From Halieaceae bacterium (GTDB taxonomy: Bacteria; Pseudomonadota; Gammaproteobacteria; Pseudomonadales; Halieaceae): DNA of 13,040 bases. Each line of letters begins with the position of its first letter. Within the stretch, counting starts at the first letter, position 1. Of the stretch, positions 1 through 7,376 are shown piece after piece. The notes under the pieces are model-generated. The model did no database searches, was not told the origin of the DNA, and worked only from the letters and a program-made list of their open reading frames with translations. The position numbers and the translations under genes were made by a program. The DNA is taken from assembly GCA_009886815.1 (NCBI GenBank), contig QXYP01000246.1:1-13040 (forward strand), written 5' to 3'.

Positions 1-123
1 TTTGATCGGGATGGTTACCACTTGTTGTTGTCCGCATTGCGCAAGGGGCGCCTCGAAATTCTTGATGCGAAATCCGGACAGCCCATTGATAATCCGTTAT
101 TGGGATCAGGTCGCGACTTTTGA
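1..123 (+). CDS. C-terminal end of an unrecognised protein (partial)
   Basis: The plus-strand frame beginning at base 1 is open for 40 codons and ends at TGA 121-123; the start lies outside the window. The visible tail is hydrophilic and ends GSGRDF, with a short stretch reading [15 protein letters not shown] do not recognise a family from so little. It is judged real because its stop overlaps the TTG start of the following flavoprotein gene in a TTGA arrangement, as is common for translationally coupled neighbours, and because the reading frame is continuous up to that point. The two genes are therefore probably in one operon. Confidence 0.6.
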   Translation, partial: FDRDGYHLLLSALRKGRLEILDAKSGQPIDNPLLGSGRDF

Positions 124-1592
124 GTGTATCGGTTGTTTGGTTCAAGCGTGACCTCCGCTTGGCAGACCATGCCCCACTTTCGGCAGCCGTTGCTCTGGGA
201 CAGCCCATATTGCTGGTCTACATTGTTGAACCCGAATTACTGAAAAACGCCCACTATCGGCGTAGGCACTGGCATTTTATTACCCAATCTCTTGCCGACC
301 TAAATCGTCAACTACAGCCTGTGACGGTGAAACTGTGGGTTCTAGAGGGCGAACCCGTACCACTTTTTGCTGCGATTCATCGGGCAAAAGGCATTAGTCA
401 GCTGCTGAGCTACGAAGAAACCGGGCTCGAAGTGACCTTCGCTAGGGACCGTGAGGTGATGACTTGGGCAAGCCGCGAGGGCGTGTTTTGGCAGGAGTTT
501 CCAACTAACGGCGTACAGCGACGGCGCCAAAATCGCAAAGGCTGGAATCATCGTTGGGGCAGATTAATGTCAGCGCCCATCGAAACAATAGAGCTTGCTC
601 AGCTCAGCGCGCTGCACACAGATCTGCCTCAAAGTTTGGAGGGGGCACTTTGTCAGCGACTGAGCGGCTGGTTACCCCAACACCCAAGCTTTCAGCTAGG
701 TGGCGAACAGCAAGCTCACCATACCCTTGAGGATTTTCTGTCCCACCGGGCCGGTGGCTATCAGCGACACATCTCAAAGCCTGAGGGCAGTCGTCAACAT
801 TGCTCTCGTTTATCACCCCATTTGGCCTGGGGCAATTTATCAATACGCCAAGTACAACAGGCCCTGAAGCTTCGCCAATCCCAAGGGGGTTGGACGCGGC
901 CTTTAAGCGCCTTCGAATCACGTCTGCATTGGCACTGCCACTTTATTCAAAAGTTTGAGAGCGAATGCACCATGGAATTTGAAAGTATCAATCGAGGGTT
1001 TTTAAACTATCCTCGGGATGAAAACAGCGATTTAGTAAACGCCTGGTGTGAAGGTCGTACAGGATTTCCTTACATTGACGCCTGCATGCGCTGCTTAGAA
1101 GCCACGGGGTATTTGCATTTTCGGGCGCGAGCCATGCTCGTGAGCTTTCTCACCCACCATCTCTGGCAAGACTGGCGACTGGGCGTGATCTGGCTGGGGT
1201 CACTTTTTCTGGACTTCGAACCCGGCATCCACTACCCACAGATGCAGATGCAAGCCGGAGTAACCGGTATCAATACCATCCGTATTTATAATCCGGTGAA
1301 ACAGAGCCTCGAACACGACCCTGAAGCCCGCTTTATACGGCAGTGGGTTCCCGAGATTGCTGAACTGCCGACCCCTCTGGTCCATCAACCCTGGCTGCGC
1401 TCACCCCTTGAACACGTGCTGCACCCTGTGGACTATCCGGAACCTATTGTTAATTTAGAAATCAGTCACCGGCGAGCCCGGGATGTCTTGTGGGAAATAA
1501 AGTCTGACCCACTGATCCATAAGGAGCGCGAGCGCATTTTAAATCGCCATGTGGAGCGGCGTTTTCAATCGCGTTTTGTAGAACGTGACTAA
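120..1592 (+). CDS. Photolyase/cryptochrome-like FAD-binding protein, divergent
   Basis: A 490-residue member of the DNA photolyase/cryptochrome superfamily. The N-terminus has the Rossmann-like antenna-domain signature [16 protein letters not shown] (residues 5-20). The C-terminal half has the helical FAD-binding domain with [13 protein letters not shown], an Arg-rich FRARAM stretch, QDWRLG and RIYNPVKQ. By-eye alignment to E. coli PhrB keeps W359 (W352 here), W277 (W271) and R342 (R335). Several residues known for CPD repair or flavin photoreduction differ: E274 is R268, N341 is F334, and W382 and W384 become Q376 and Q378 in a QMQMQAG motif. No Trp sits at the W306 position. I infer either a distinct photolyase class or a cryptochrome-like sensor, not a classical class I CPD photolyase. 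The TTG start at 120 is chosen because the conserved VVWFKRDLR motif begins within five codons and the upstream gene ends there. Confidence 0.9.
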   Translation: MSVSVVWFKRDLRLADHAPLSAAVALGQPILLVYIVEPELLKNAHYRRRHWHFITQSLADLNRQLQPVTVKLWVLEGEPVPLFAAIHRAKGISQLLSYEETGLEVTFARDREVMTWASREGVFWQEFPTNGVQRRRQNRKGWNHRWGRLMSAPIETIELAQLSALHTDLPQSLEGALCQRLSGWLPQHPSFQLGGEQQAHHTLEDFLSHRAGGYQRHISKPEGSRQHCSRLSPHLAWGNLSIRQVQQALKLRQSQGGWTRPLSAFESRLHWHCHFIQKFESECTMEFESINRGFLNYPRDENSDLVNAWCEGRTGFPYIDACMRCLEATGYLHFRARAMLVSFLTHHLWQDWRLGVIWLGSLFLDFEPGIHYPQMQMQAGVTGINTIRIYNPVKQSLEHDPEARFIRQWVPEIAELPTPLVHQPWLRSPLEHVLHPVDYPEPIVNLEISHRRARDVLWEIKSDPLIHKERERILNRHVERRFQSRFVERD

Positions 1593-1642
1593 CTTCTCAA
1601 AAGCTTTGTTATGCTGGGCAAAATCATTGGGGAGCACCTGAC

Positions 1643-3373
1643 ATGCTAGTTTTGCTTTTTATCGTTGGCGCATTAATCGCACTGGTCGTCGTGGGGCTAG
1701 CTGTGCTCCCCATGTTCATTGATGAGCAAGCGATTATTAATCTGGCACAGCAACAGGTTCGGGAGACCACCGGCGGCGAGCTTGTCATTGAAGGCAATGT
1801 GGATCTTGCGCTGTTTCCAGAATTAAAAATCAATCTCGGTAGCACGACCATCGATTTACCACCGCAAACGGAAGGCGGCTCTCGACTGGTGATAACGGCA
1901 CAAGAGGTCGATGTGGGGCTGTCAGTTCTTGCCATAGCCAGTGGCGCTGACGAAGTGGGTGACGTGCACCTCAGCGGAGCGGACGTCAAAGTTCTAGACA
2001 GCCAAGGCATGCTGCAAACACAGCTGACCGTCACTGATCTAGTGGCGCAAGGGCTGAATATCGCGGGCCAACCCATTGGTTTAAACGGCGCCTTGGCCAT
2101 AGCGCCTGACCCCCAATCTCAGCCCATTCAAATTCGTTTTAATGGGGCTGTACGGATACCAAGCACCCTGGACCGCGTAACACTCGATGGGCTCAATACC
2201 GAGATCATCGGAGCGCTCAGTGAACCCGTTCAAACCGAGCTGTCGGGTAGCGCCAACCTGTCACCATTGTCCGCAGATCTAAAATTAAACGTTGATTCCC
2301 CCGGGGGACTCATCGATGCGGACCTTAACTACAACGTGGCCGCCAGCCCACAGATTGATTTGAATTTTCGCAGTGAACGGCTTGACCTAGACCGAATTCA
2401 ACCGGCTAATCAAAATGACAATGCCGGCAACACCGAATCTTCCAGCTCAGCAGCTGTTACAGCCAATACGCCCGCATCACCTGCGCCTCCTCCTCTGCCC
2501 TTACCGGTAGGCCCCCTAAAAGATCTCGACATGCAATTGGCGATCAGTGCCGGGAGCCTGATCAGCGCTGGACAGACAGTTACCAACGCCCAACTACTGC
2601 TGCGCGTGGTAGACGGTATTAGTGACCTCAAATACTTGCGGGGCACTTTGCATGAAGGTCAGCTCGATACCCGACTCACGGTAGATGTGCGCAAACCTGT
2701 CGCCCGGGTTAGCCTCACCGGTGGATTAAAAGGCGTAGAACTCAACAGCCTTCTTACTAGTCTTGATAAGCCCGATACGGCCGCCGGCCACGTCGACATG
2801 GATTGGACTATCGATACCGCCGGCGCCAGCGCACAAGCGCTACAAGAGGGCCTAGATGGCGTACTCAACGTGAATGGGCGAAATGCGGAGATAACCAGCG
2901 TCTCGGCCCAGACGCTCATGTGTACTGCGGTCGCTCAAATTCAACAAACCACCCTTACGCAGAGCTTTCCCGAGACCACAGAAGTTTCAACCCTGGATAT
3001 GAAAGTGGTATTTGCAGATGGACAAGCACGACTTGCGCCACTGAGCTTAGGAACCCCCGGTGTGGCGATTTCTGGAGTCGGCACAGCGAGTTTGGCCTCA
3101 CTCGATTTCGCGGCAACCCTGAAAGCCCAAATCAATGAGGAATTGGAAGCCATAGACCCCGCCTGTCGCATTGATGACCGGTATACCGGCCTTGATCTGC
3201 CCGTTAATTGCGCTGGTAACCTTGCCGATGAAGCCGGCAATTTGTGTCGGGTCGATATTGAAGCTATCGCGACACAGTTATTAGAACGCGAAGCGCGGTC
3301 AAAATTTGAAAAAGAAGCCGAAAAGTTGGGTGAAAAAGCCAGCAGCGCCCTCAAGAAATTATTTGGTAACTGA
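1643..3373 (+). CDS. AsmA family protein
   Basis: A 576-residue AsmA-like envelope protein. It opens with one hydrophobic helix (about residues 1-26) that would anchor it in the inner membrane, followed by the typical AsmA N-terminal pattern with VRETTGGELVIEGNVDL and many short beta strands. A Pro-rich linker near residues 277-290 separates this from the conserved C-terminal region, which has MDWTID, NGRNAEI, C427 and a PVNCAGNL stretch, then a charged Lys/Glu helix at the end. AsmA-type proteins are large periplasmic repeating-beta-groove proteins linked to lipid transport and outer-membrane homeostasis. At 576 residues this is slightly shorter than E. coli AsmA. The ATG at 1643 has a GGGGAG ribosome site at 1629-1634, eight bases upstream. 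The stop is only 14 bases before the SelO start, so the two are likely co-transcribed. Confidence 0.9.
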   Translation: MLVLLFIVGALIALVVVGLAVLPMFIDEQAIINLAQQQVRETTGGELVIEGNVDLALFPELKINLGSTTIDLPPQTEGGSRLVITAQEVDVGLSVLAIASGADEVGDVHLSGADVKVLDSQGMLQTQLTVTDLVAQGLNIAGQPIGLNGALAIAPDPQSQPIQIRFNGAVRIPSTLDRVTLDGLNTEIIGALSEPVQTELSGSANLSPLSADLKLNVDSPGGLIDADLNYNVAASPQIDLNFRSERLDLDRIQPANQNDNAGNTESSSSAAVTANTPASPAPPPLPLPVGPLKDLDMQLAISAGSLISAGQTVTNAQLLLRVVDGISDLKYLRGTLHEGQLDTRLTVDVRKPVARVSLTGGLKGVELNSLLTSLDKPDTAAGHVDMDWTIDTAGASAQALQEGLDGVLNVNGRNAEITSVSAQTLMCTAVAQIQQTTLTQSFPETTEVSTLDMKVVFADGQARLAPLSLGTPGVAISGVGTASLASLDFAATLKAQINEELEAIDPACRIDDRYTGLDLPVNCAGNLADEAGNLCRVDIEAIATQLLEREARSKFEKEAEKLGEKASSALKKLFGN

Positions 3374-3387
3374 GTATTTTGAATCCA

Positions 3388-4875
3388 ATGTCGACAAGTG
3401 CACTTTTTGAACACAGCTACCATAGCCTCGGGAGCGACTATGTCACCCCGACAGTCGCAACGCCGGTATCGGCGCCCAAGTGGCTAGCCTGGAATACGCA
3501 GCTTGCTGAACAGTTGGGCTGGCCGGAGCATTGGGGGCACAACGACAGCACCCTTAATACCCTCGCAGGCAACACGCAATTTGAGGGTTCAAAGCCCGGC
3601 GCAGCGGCCTATGCGGGCCACCAGTTTGGCAACTACAACCCACAGTTGGGCGACGGTCGCGCTATTTTACTCGGCGAATGGCGACGCCCAGACGGCCAGC
3701 TATTAGATATCCAGCTCAAGGGCGCAGGGCCCACCCCTTATTCAAGGGGCGGCGATGGTCGCTCGCCCATAGGCCCAGTGGTTCGAGAGTATCTAATGAG
3801 TGAAGCCATGTATGCCCTAGGCATTCCCACAACTCGTGCTCTGGCCGCTGTCGCTACAGGCGACCCCGTATACCGTCAGCAGCTTGAACCCGGTGCCATT
3901 CTCACCCGCGTTGCCAAAAGCCATATCAGAATAGGCACCGTTCAATTTTTTGCCATGACCCGTCAGGGTGCGGGTCTCAATGAATTAGTCACCTATGTCA
4001 CCGAACGCCACTACTTGGGGGCACTTGAGAAAGCTCGGCAGCTGGACCCTGAAGCAACCCATGCTCAAGTGCTTCTCAATGAAGTCACCCGAGCTCTGGC
4101 CAGTCTTGTCGCTCACTGGCAGGCCCTGGGTTTCATTCACGGCGTCCTTAATACAGACAACATGCTGCTTTGCGGTGAGACGGTTGACTATGGGCCCTGT
4201 GCGTTCATGGATACCTTTGCCGCAGGGCAGGTTTTTAGCAGTATTGATACGGGTGGACGTTACGCCTTTGGTAATCAGCCCGGTATTGTTCACTGGAATC
4301 TCAGCGTGTTGGCGCAATGCTTACTGCCACTACTCAACGAAGATCAAGACAAGGCACTGGCGTTAGCTCAGGAAAGCGTCGATCAATTCCCTTCACTATT
4401 CACTGAAATTTATAGCGCTCGCCTCGCCGCAAAATTTGGACTCGATGCCATGCGCGAAACCGATCACGCGCTGATCGAGAGTTTTTTTAATCAGCTTGAG
4501 AAAGATAAGTTGGATTTCACACTCGCTTTTCGCTGGTTAACGGAGGTCGCTAACGCCAGTCTTGAGGGCACGATCTTAGAAGAGCTATTTATCCCTAGCG
4601 ATGGATTATTAAATTGGCAAGAACAGTGGTCACAGCGCCGCGACCAGGCAACACCGGCGAGCAGTACGCGAATGAAAAAGGCCAACCCCGTGGTGGTACC
4701 GCGCAATCACTGGGTTGCACAGGCGATTAGCTCGGCGGAGGAAGGCGACACCGAACTTATGGAAACCTTGCATTCTCGTTGGCAAGATCCCTTCACCTGG
4801 CAGGCTGCGGATGCAAAATTTGCAGCCGCACCCAGCAACGAGCAAATCGTACACCGAACCTTTTGTGGCACCTGA
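3388..4875 (+). CDS. selO: SelO/YdiU family protein adenylyltransferase
   Basis: A 495-residue SelO (YdiU, UPF0061) pseudokinase-fold enzyme, which transfers AMP from ATP to Ser, Thr or Tyr of target proteins and is tied to redox homeostasis. Family marks include AYAGHQFGNYNPQLGDGRA, K111 in LKGAGPTPYSRGGDGRSP (nucleotide-binding lysine and Gly-rich region), and HGVLNTDN with D257, followed ten residues later by D267 in the DYGP motif. These match the catalytic and metal-binding acidic residues of E. coli YdiU and P. syringae SelO. The chain ends FCGT, with C493 third from the end, where animal SelO carries selenocysteine. So this is a cysteine form with all key residues present. A TTG nine bases upstream (3379) is an alternative start. 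The ATG at 3388 gives the usual MSTSALFEHSY opening, but neither start has a strong ribosome site. The gene follows asmA closely and precedes a promoter-like element. Confidence 0.95.
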   Translation: MSTSALFEHSYHSLGSDYVTPTVATPVSAPKWLAWNTQLAEQLGWPEHWGHNDSTLNTLAGNTQFEGSKPGAAAYAGHQFGNYNPQLGDGRAILLGEWRRPDGQLLDIQLKGAGPTPYSRGGDGRSPIGPVVREYLMSEAMYALGIPTTRALAAVATGDPVYRQQLEPGAILTRVAKSHIRIGTVQFFAMTRQGAGLNELVTYVTERHYLGALEKARQLDPEATHAQVLLNEVTRALASLVAHWQALGFIHGVLNTDNMLLCGETVDYGPCAFMDTFAAGQVFSSIDTGGRYAFGNQPGIVHWNLSVLAQCLLPLLNEDQDKALALAQESVDQFPSLFTEIYSARLAAKFGLDAMRETDHALIESFFNQLEKDKLDFTLAFRWLTEVANASLEGTILEELFIPSDGLLNWQEQWSQRRDQATPASSTRMKKANPVVVPRNHWVAQAISSAEEGDTELMETLHSRWQDPFTWQAADAKFAAAPSNEQIVHRTFCGT

Positions 4876-4892
4876 TACCCTGGGTGTATAAT
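4863..4892 (+). promoter_or_regulatory. Candidate sigma-70 promoter for the pyrD-pyrK fusion gene
   Basis: A perfect TATAAT sits at 4887-4892, 25 bases before the GTG start at 4918. A weak -35 candidate TTGTGG lies at 4863-4868 with an 18-base spacer, inside the last codons of selO. The short leader then carries GAGAG at 4906-4910, seven bases from the GTG. The -10 match is striking but the -35 is poor (three of six), so this is a moderate-confidence call. It suggests the fusion gene can be transcribed independently of selO. Confidence 0.45.
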
Positions 4893-4917
4893 TATCTAAA
4901 CTCTTGAGAGCTCCCAC

Positions 4918-6573
4918 GTGCCGTTTTCTTTTCTTGGCAAAACCCTCAGCGGTTGCTTCACCGTTCCTTCAGGAATTGTGACGACAGCACCGAGTATTAT
5001 TCAGCGCGTTATTCGCGACATGCCTGAAATTGGGGTCATCACCACCAAGAGTATTGGTCTAGAACCTCGCCTTGGTAATCGGGAACCGGTGTACAGCCAA
5101 TTTGCACCCGGCTGCTTCGTTAATGCCGTGGGGCTAACCAACCCCGGGGCCCAAGGGTCACTAGAAAGCTTGGGGCAGCTCTGCGTACCCGACGATCGTT
5201 TTCTCTTAGTCTCTATTTTTGGCGGCAGCGTCGAGGAGTTTGTTGCCGTTGCCAAAATGCTCGAGCCGGTGGCCGATGGCTTTGAGCTCAATCTATCTTG
5301 CCCCCACGCGAGCGGCTATGGCATGGCTATGGGGCAAGACCCCAGCATAGTGGGCGAGATTGTAGCCGCGGTTAAACAAGCGGTATCAAAGCCGGTCATT
5401 CCAAAGTTAACCCCCAACGTGGCCCATATTGCAGAAATTGGTCAGGCGGCCCTCGATGCCGGTGCCGACGGCCTGTGCGCGATCAATACGGTAGGTCCAG
5501 GTTATACGGAGGCTCATGGCGAGCCAGTGCTGAGCAACGGCGTGGGAGGCATGTCGGGCAAGGGGGTGTTACCCACCGCCTTAAAATGTATTCGCGAGCT
5601 TCGAGCTATTACAGACAAGCCTATTATTGGGTGCGGCGGGCTTTCCAGCGCTGCCGATGTGGAAGCCGCTCAGCACGCGGGTGCCACGGTTGTTGGTATT
5701 GGTTCGGCACTTTCGGGCATGGATACTGCAGATCTACAGCACTATTTCAGCACGCTGAATAAAGATCTAGATCGGCAGAGTAATGAGGCCGAAACCCAAA
5801 TTCGTTATGACCTGAGCATGGAGTTTCAACCGGTCACTGTCGCCACTAACGAAGCCGTTTGTGATGACATTACGGTGGTCACCTTTAACGAAAAAATGAA
5901 TATTCAGGCGGGGGAATATGTCTTTGTATGGATTCCCGGTGTTGGTGAGAAACCTTTTTCCTGCCTAACAGACAGCCCGTTACGCCTTGCAGTGATTAAT
6001 GTGGGGCCGTTCACAGAGGCGTGTTATCACCTGCAACCCGGGGCAACCATTTATTTGCGAGGACCCTACGGCACACCGGTTATGCCCCCAGAAGACGCTG
6101 ATATCATTTGCGTTGCGGGCGGTACGGGACTGGCAGCGGTTTACCAAATTGCCCGAGATTTTGGCACCAACGATAAACCAGCACATATTTTCGCTGGCGC
6201 AAGAACGGCGAACAGGCTGTATTTTATCGAAGACTGCAAAGACATTGCACAGGTGACAACAGCGACTGACGATGGCTCCTCTGGGTTTCAGGGTCGGGTT
6301 ACCGATGCACTGGCTGACTACCTCGCTGAACTTTCTCCAGAGGCCCTAAGCAAGCTCTGGTTCTACAACTGCGGCCCAGCCCCCATGATTCATGCTGCTG
6401 AAAAAGTGCAGCGAGATTTCGGCGCGGAACAGCAAATATTTAGTGCCATTGATTACACCACCAAGTGCGGTGTTGGCATTTGCGGGGCCTGCGCTTCCCC
6501 CGATGGCCGACGCATTTGCATCGATGGCCCCTTTATTAACAGGGAGCCCGACCTACTTCCTGGCTTAGGCTAG
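4918..6573 (+). CDS. Dihydroorotate dehydrogenase fused to PyrK-like electron-transfer subunit
   Basis: A 551-residue single chain joining two proteins that are normally separate. Residues 1-290 form a class 1B-like PyrD barrel: TTKSIGLEPRLGN, NAVGLTNPG, LNLSCPH with catalytic-base Cys C128, NTVGPG, GGMSGKG and an IIGCGGL phosphate-site loop. Residues about 303-551 form PyrK: an FAD domain with EKPFS, RGPYG (381-385), an NAD-site GGTG (401-404), CGPAPM, and a C-terminal [2Fe-2S] site with C517, C522, C525 and C534. In the class 1B enzyme PyrD oxidises dihydroorotate to orotate with FMN, and PyrK passes electrons through 2Fe-2S and FAD to NAD+. All expected motifs are present, so the fusion is probably active in pyrimidine synthesis. 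Most gammaproteobacteria instead use membrane-bound, quinone-linked class 2 PyrD. The GTG start fits a GAGAG site seven bases upstream. No stop or frameshift separates the halves. Confidence 0.92.
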   Translation: MPFSFLGKTLSGCFTVPSGIVTTAPSIIQRVIRDMPEIGVITTKSIGLEPRLGNREPVYSQFAPGCFVNAVGLTNPGAQGSLESLGQLCVPDDRFLLVSIFGGSVEEFVAVAKMLEPVADGFELNLSCPHASGYGMAMGQDPSIVGEIVAAVKQAVSKPVIPKLTPNVAHIAEIGQAALDAGADGLCAINTVGPGYTEAHGEPVLSNGVGGMSGKGVLPTALKCIRELRAITDKPIIGCGGLSSAADVEAAQHAGATVVGIGSALSGMDTADLQHYFSTLNKDLDRQSNEAETQIRYDLSMEFQPVTVATNEAVCDDITVVTFNEKMNIQAGEYVFVWIPGVGEKPFSCLTDSPLRLAVINVGPFTEACYHLQPGATIYLRGPYGTPVMPPEDADIICVAGGTGLAAVYQIARDFGTNDKPAHIFAGARTANRLYFIEDCKDIAQVTTATDDGSSGFQGRVTDALADYLAELSPEALSKLWFYNCGPAPMIHAAEKVQRDFGAEQQIFSAIDYTTKCGVGICGACASPDGRRICIDGPFINREPDLLPGLG

Positions 6574-6600
6574 CCACAGCATCTTTAGGTTAGCCAGAGC
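6565..6600. repeat. Imperfect 16-base tandem repeat across converging stop codons
   Basis: TTAGGCTAGCCACAGC at 6565-6580 and TTAGGTTAGCCAGAGC at 6585-6600 match at 14 of 16 positions with a 20-base period. The first copy holds the TAG stop of the pyrD-pyrK fusion (6571-6573). The second holds the stop (TTA on the plus strand, 6585-6587) and last codons of the small minus-strand gene. On the minus strand both copies read Leu-Trp-Leu-(Thr or Ala)-stop, so the repeat looks like a duplication of the end of the small gene. Confidence 0.6.
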
Positions 6601-6722
6601 GTCAGTATGACGCCGAGAAATACCCCTTTTAAAACGGCCACCCATAAAAGCTGGTAGTCATCGAGTCCAAGGCGCTGCTGCCATAGCGCTGTTTGTTTCC
6701 GGTGCCAGGTCCAAAACCCCAT
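6585..6722 (-). CDS. Small single-pass membrane protein, 45 residues
   Basis: The minus strand encodes 45 residues from ATG (6722-6720) to TAA (6587-6585). The first half is hydrophilic and basic, rich in Trp and Gln (GFWTWHRKQTALWQQR), then LGLDDYQ. About residues 24-43 form a strongly hydrophobic helix (LLWVAVLKGVFLGVILTLWL) ending one residue before the stop. The positive N-terminus predicts N-in, C-out topology in the inner membrane. A good ribosome site (AGAGGGAG) lies at 6735-6728, with the GAGG core eight bases from the ATG. Start, ribosome site and membrane helix together make this more than chance. It converges on pyrD-pyrK with 11 bases between stop codons. I do not recognise a family, so no function is given. 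Small membrane proteins of this shape are often regulators or subunits of larger membrane complexes. Confidence 0.68.
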   Translation of the reverse strand: MGFWTWHRKQTALWQQRLGLDDYQLLWVAVLKGVFLGVILTLWLT

Positions 6723-6727
6723 CGCTG

Positions 6728-6735
6728 CTCCCTCT
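6728..6735 (-). promoter_or_regulatory. Ribosome binding site of the 45-residue membrane protein
   Basis: Read on the minus strand, AGAGGGAG ends five bases before the ATG at 6722, with its GAGG core eight bases away. It is one of the better ribosome sites in the window and is the main support, besides the membrane helix, for calling the small gene real. Confidence 0.6.
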
Positions 6736-7072
6736 GTCAGGCCCTAAAAACCGCGGTCTTCCCGGTAACATAACCTACTCTGAGCAGAACTTCAGGGCTG
6801 TTTAGCCCATCTCGATACCTACCGGCATCGCTCGCACTTAGAGTCACATGGCGTAAACACTGTATGTCCATAACTGGCAACTCACTTGAACCACCTAGCA
6901 CTTACGTGGTCTCTGTTTGATATAGCCGCCCTCTGCGCTCCGTTTGTGGCCCATCACTTGAGTTCCAGCAACAAAAAAGGGGCAGTGACCACCGTCCGCC
7001 GACACCCAAGGTCCGGTCTCAGCAGCACAACGCGTCGCTTCAATGAACAATATTGAGCTAGTAGTTGTTTTT
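6736..7072. other. Intergenic stretch with no supported gene
   Basis: About 340 bases between two divergently read genes: the small membrane protein and csoR. It must hold the promoters of both. Visible items are an 8-base palindrome ACCGCGGT (6750-6757) just upstream of the small gene, and a short hairpin GGGCT-GTTT-AGCCC (6795-6808) with no T-run on either side. A poor -35/-10 pair for the small gene (CTGAAG, 17 bases, TATGTT on the minus strand) is too weak to call. The part from about 6900 to 7060 could be remnant or non-coding sequence. A minus-strand frame of 61 codons there has no ribosome site and an unlikely composition. Confidence 0.4.
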
Positions 7073-7095
7073 ATACCCATACCCCGTTAGGGTAT
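7073..7095 (+). promoter_or_regulatory. Probable CsoR-type operator overlapping the csoR ribosome site
   Basis: ATACCC at 7079-7084 and GGGTAT at 7090-7095 form a perfect 6-base inverted repeat with a 5-base spacer. A second ATACCC lies directly upstream at 7073-7078. GC-rich inverted repeats with flanking A/T are the known operator form for the CsoR/RcnR/FrmR repressor family, and the site is immediately before a csoR gene. The right arm includes the AGGG (7089-7092) that would be the ribosome site, eight bases before the ATG at 7101. Repressor binding would thus block the operon's own entry point. Autoregulation is inferred from family behaviour and position. Confidence 0.65.
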
Positions 7096-7100
7096 ATTTC

Positions 7101-7376
7101 ATGAGACCTAAAACGAAAAAATTAGTTGATCAGCGACTGGCCCGAATCGAAGGGCAGGTGAAAGCCGTGCGGCGCCTTGTTGAAGAGGACCGGTATTGTG
7201 TTGACGTTGTGCGGCAAGTACAGGCTGCCCGCGCTGCTTTAGCCAGTATGGAAACCCTCATCATTGAGGATCATGTTGACACCTGTGTAGAACAAGCACT
7301 AACCAACGGTTCTATCGATGATCGTCGTGACAAGGTGAATGAGTTGGTAGGCATTTTGTCCGGCAAGAAAAAATGA
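7101..7376 (+). CDS. csoR: CsoR family Cu(I)-type metal-sensing repressor
   Basis: A 91-residue all-helical repressor of the CsoR/RcnR/FrmR (DUF156) family. RLARIEGQVKAVRRLVEEDRYC is the diagnostic opening helix. The metal-binding triad is C33, H58 and C62, with spacing C-x24-H-x3-C, identical to the Cu(I) ligands C36-H61-C65 of Mycobacterium tuberculosis CsoR. A Tyr directly precedes the first Cys, as in that protein. FrmR and RcnR carry other residues at the third position, and CstR lacks the His, so a copper sensor is the best reading. Apo-protein would bind the operator and Cu(I) would release it. The ATG at 7101 is preferred to a TTG 36 bases upstream because the extra residues would be encoded by the operator itself. 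The stop overlaps the next start as ATGA (7373-7376), indicating translational coupling in a four-gene operon. Confidence 0.92.
   Translation: MRPKTKKLVDQRLARIEGQVKAVRRLVEEDRYCVDVVRQVQAARAALASMETLIIEDHVDTCVEQALTNGSIDDRRDKVNELVGILSGKKK

Noticed and set aside
1585..1615. Promoter before the AsmA gene (GTGACT, TATGCT)
   Set aside because: The spacer is 19 bases and both boxes are weak. The short gap to the photolyase-like gene is equally explained by read-through.
1624..2100. 158-codon minus-strand open frame opposite the AsmA gene
   Set aside because: Rich in Ser, Thr and Pro as expected for the antisense of a GC-rich coding frame. The plus-strand AsmA frame is clear, with a ribosome site and family motifs.
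3379..3387. TTG start for SelO three codons earlier
   Set aside because: The ATG at 3388 gives the usual family N-terminus. The TTG is only five bases from the asmA stop and has no better ribosome site, though it cannot be excluded.
2941..3423. 160-codon minus-strand open frame covering the asmA-selO junction
   Set aside because: It is antisense to two well-supported genes and shows no domain or ribosome site.
6795..6808. GGGCT-GTTT-AGCCC hairpin as a terminator
   Set aside because: The stem is only five pairs, there is no following T-run on either strand, and no gene ends nearby.
6895..7080. 61-codon minus-strand open frame in the csoR upstream region
   Set aside because: It starts within the operator region, has no ribosome site, no recognisable motif and Cys/Gly/Arg-scattered composition. 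It would also occupy the csoR promoter.
7065..7100. Extended N-terminus of CsoR from a TTG at 7065
   Set aside because: These codons are the operator and ribosome site. The ATG at 7101 matches family length and has AGGG eight bases upstream.
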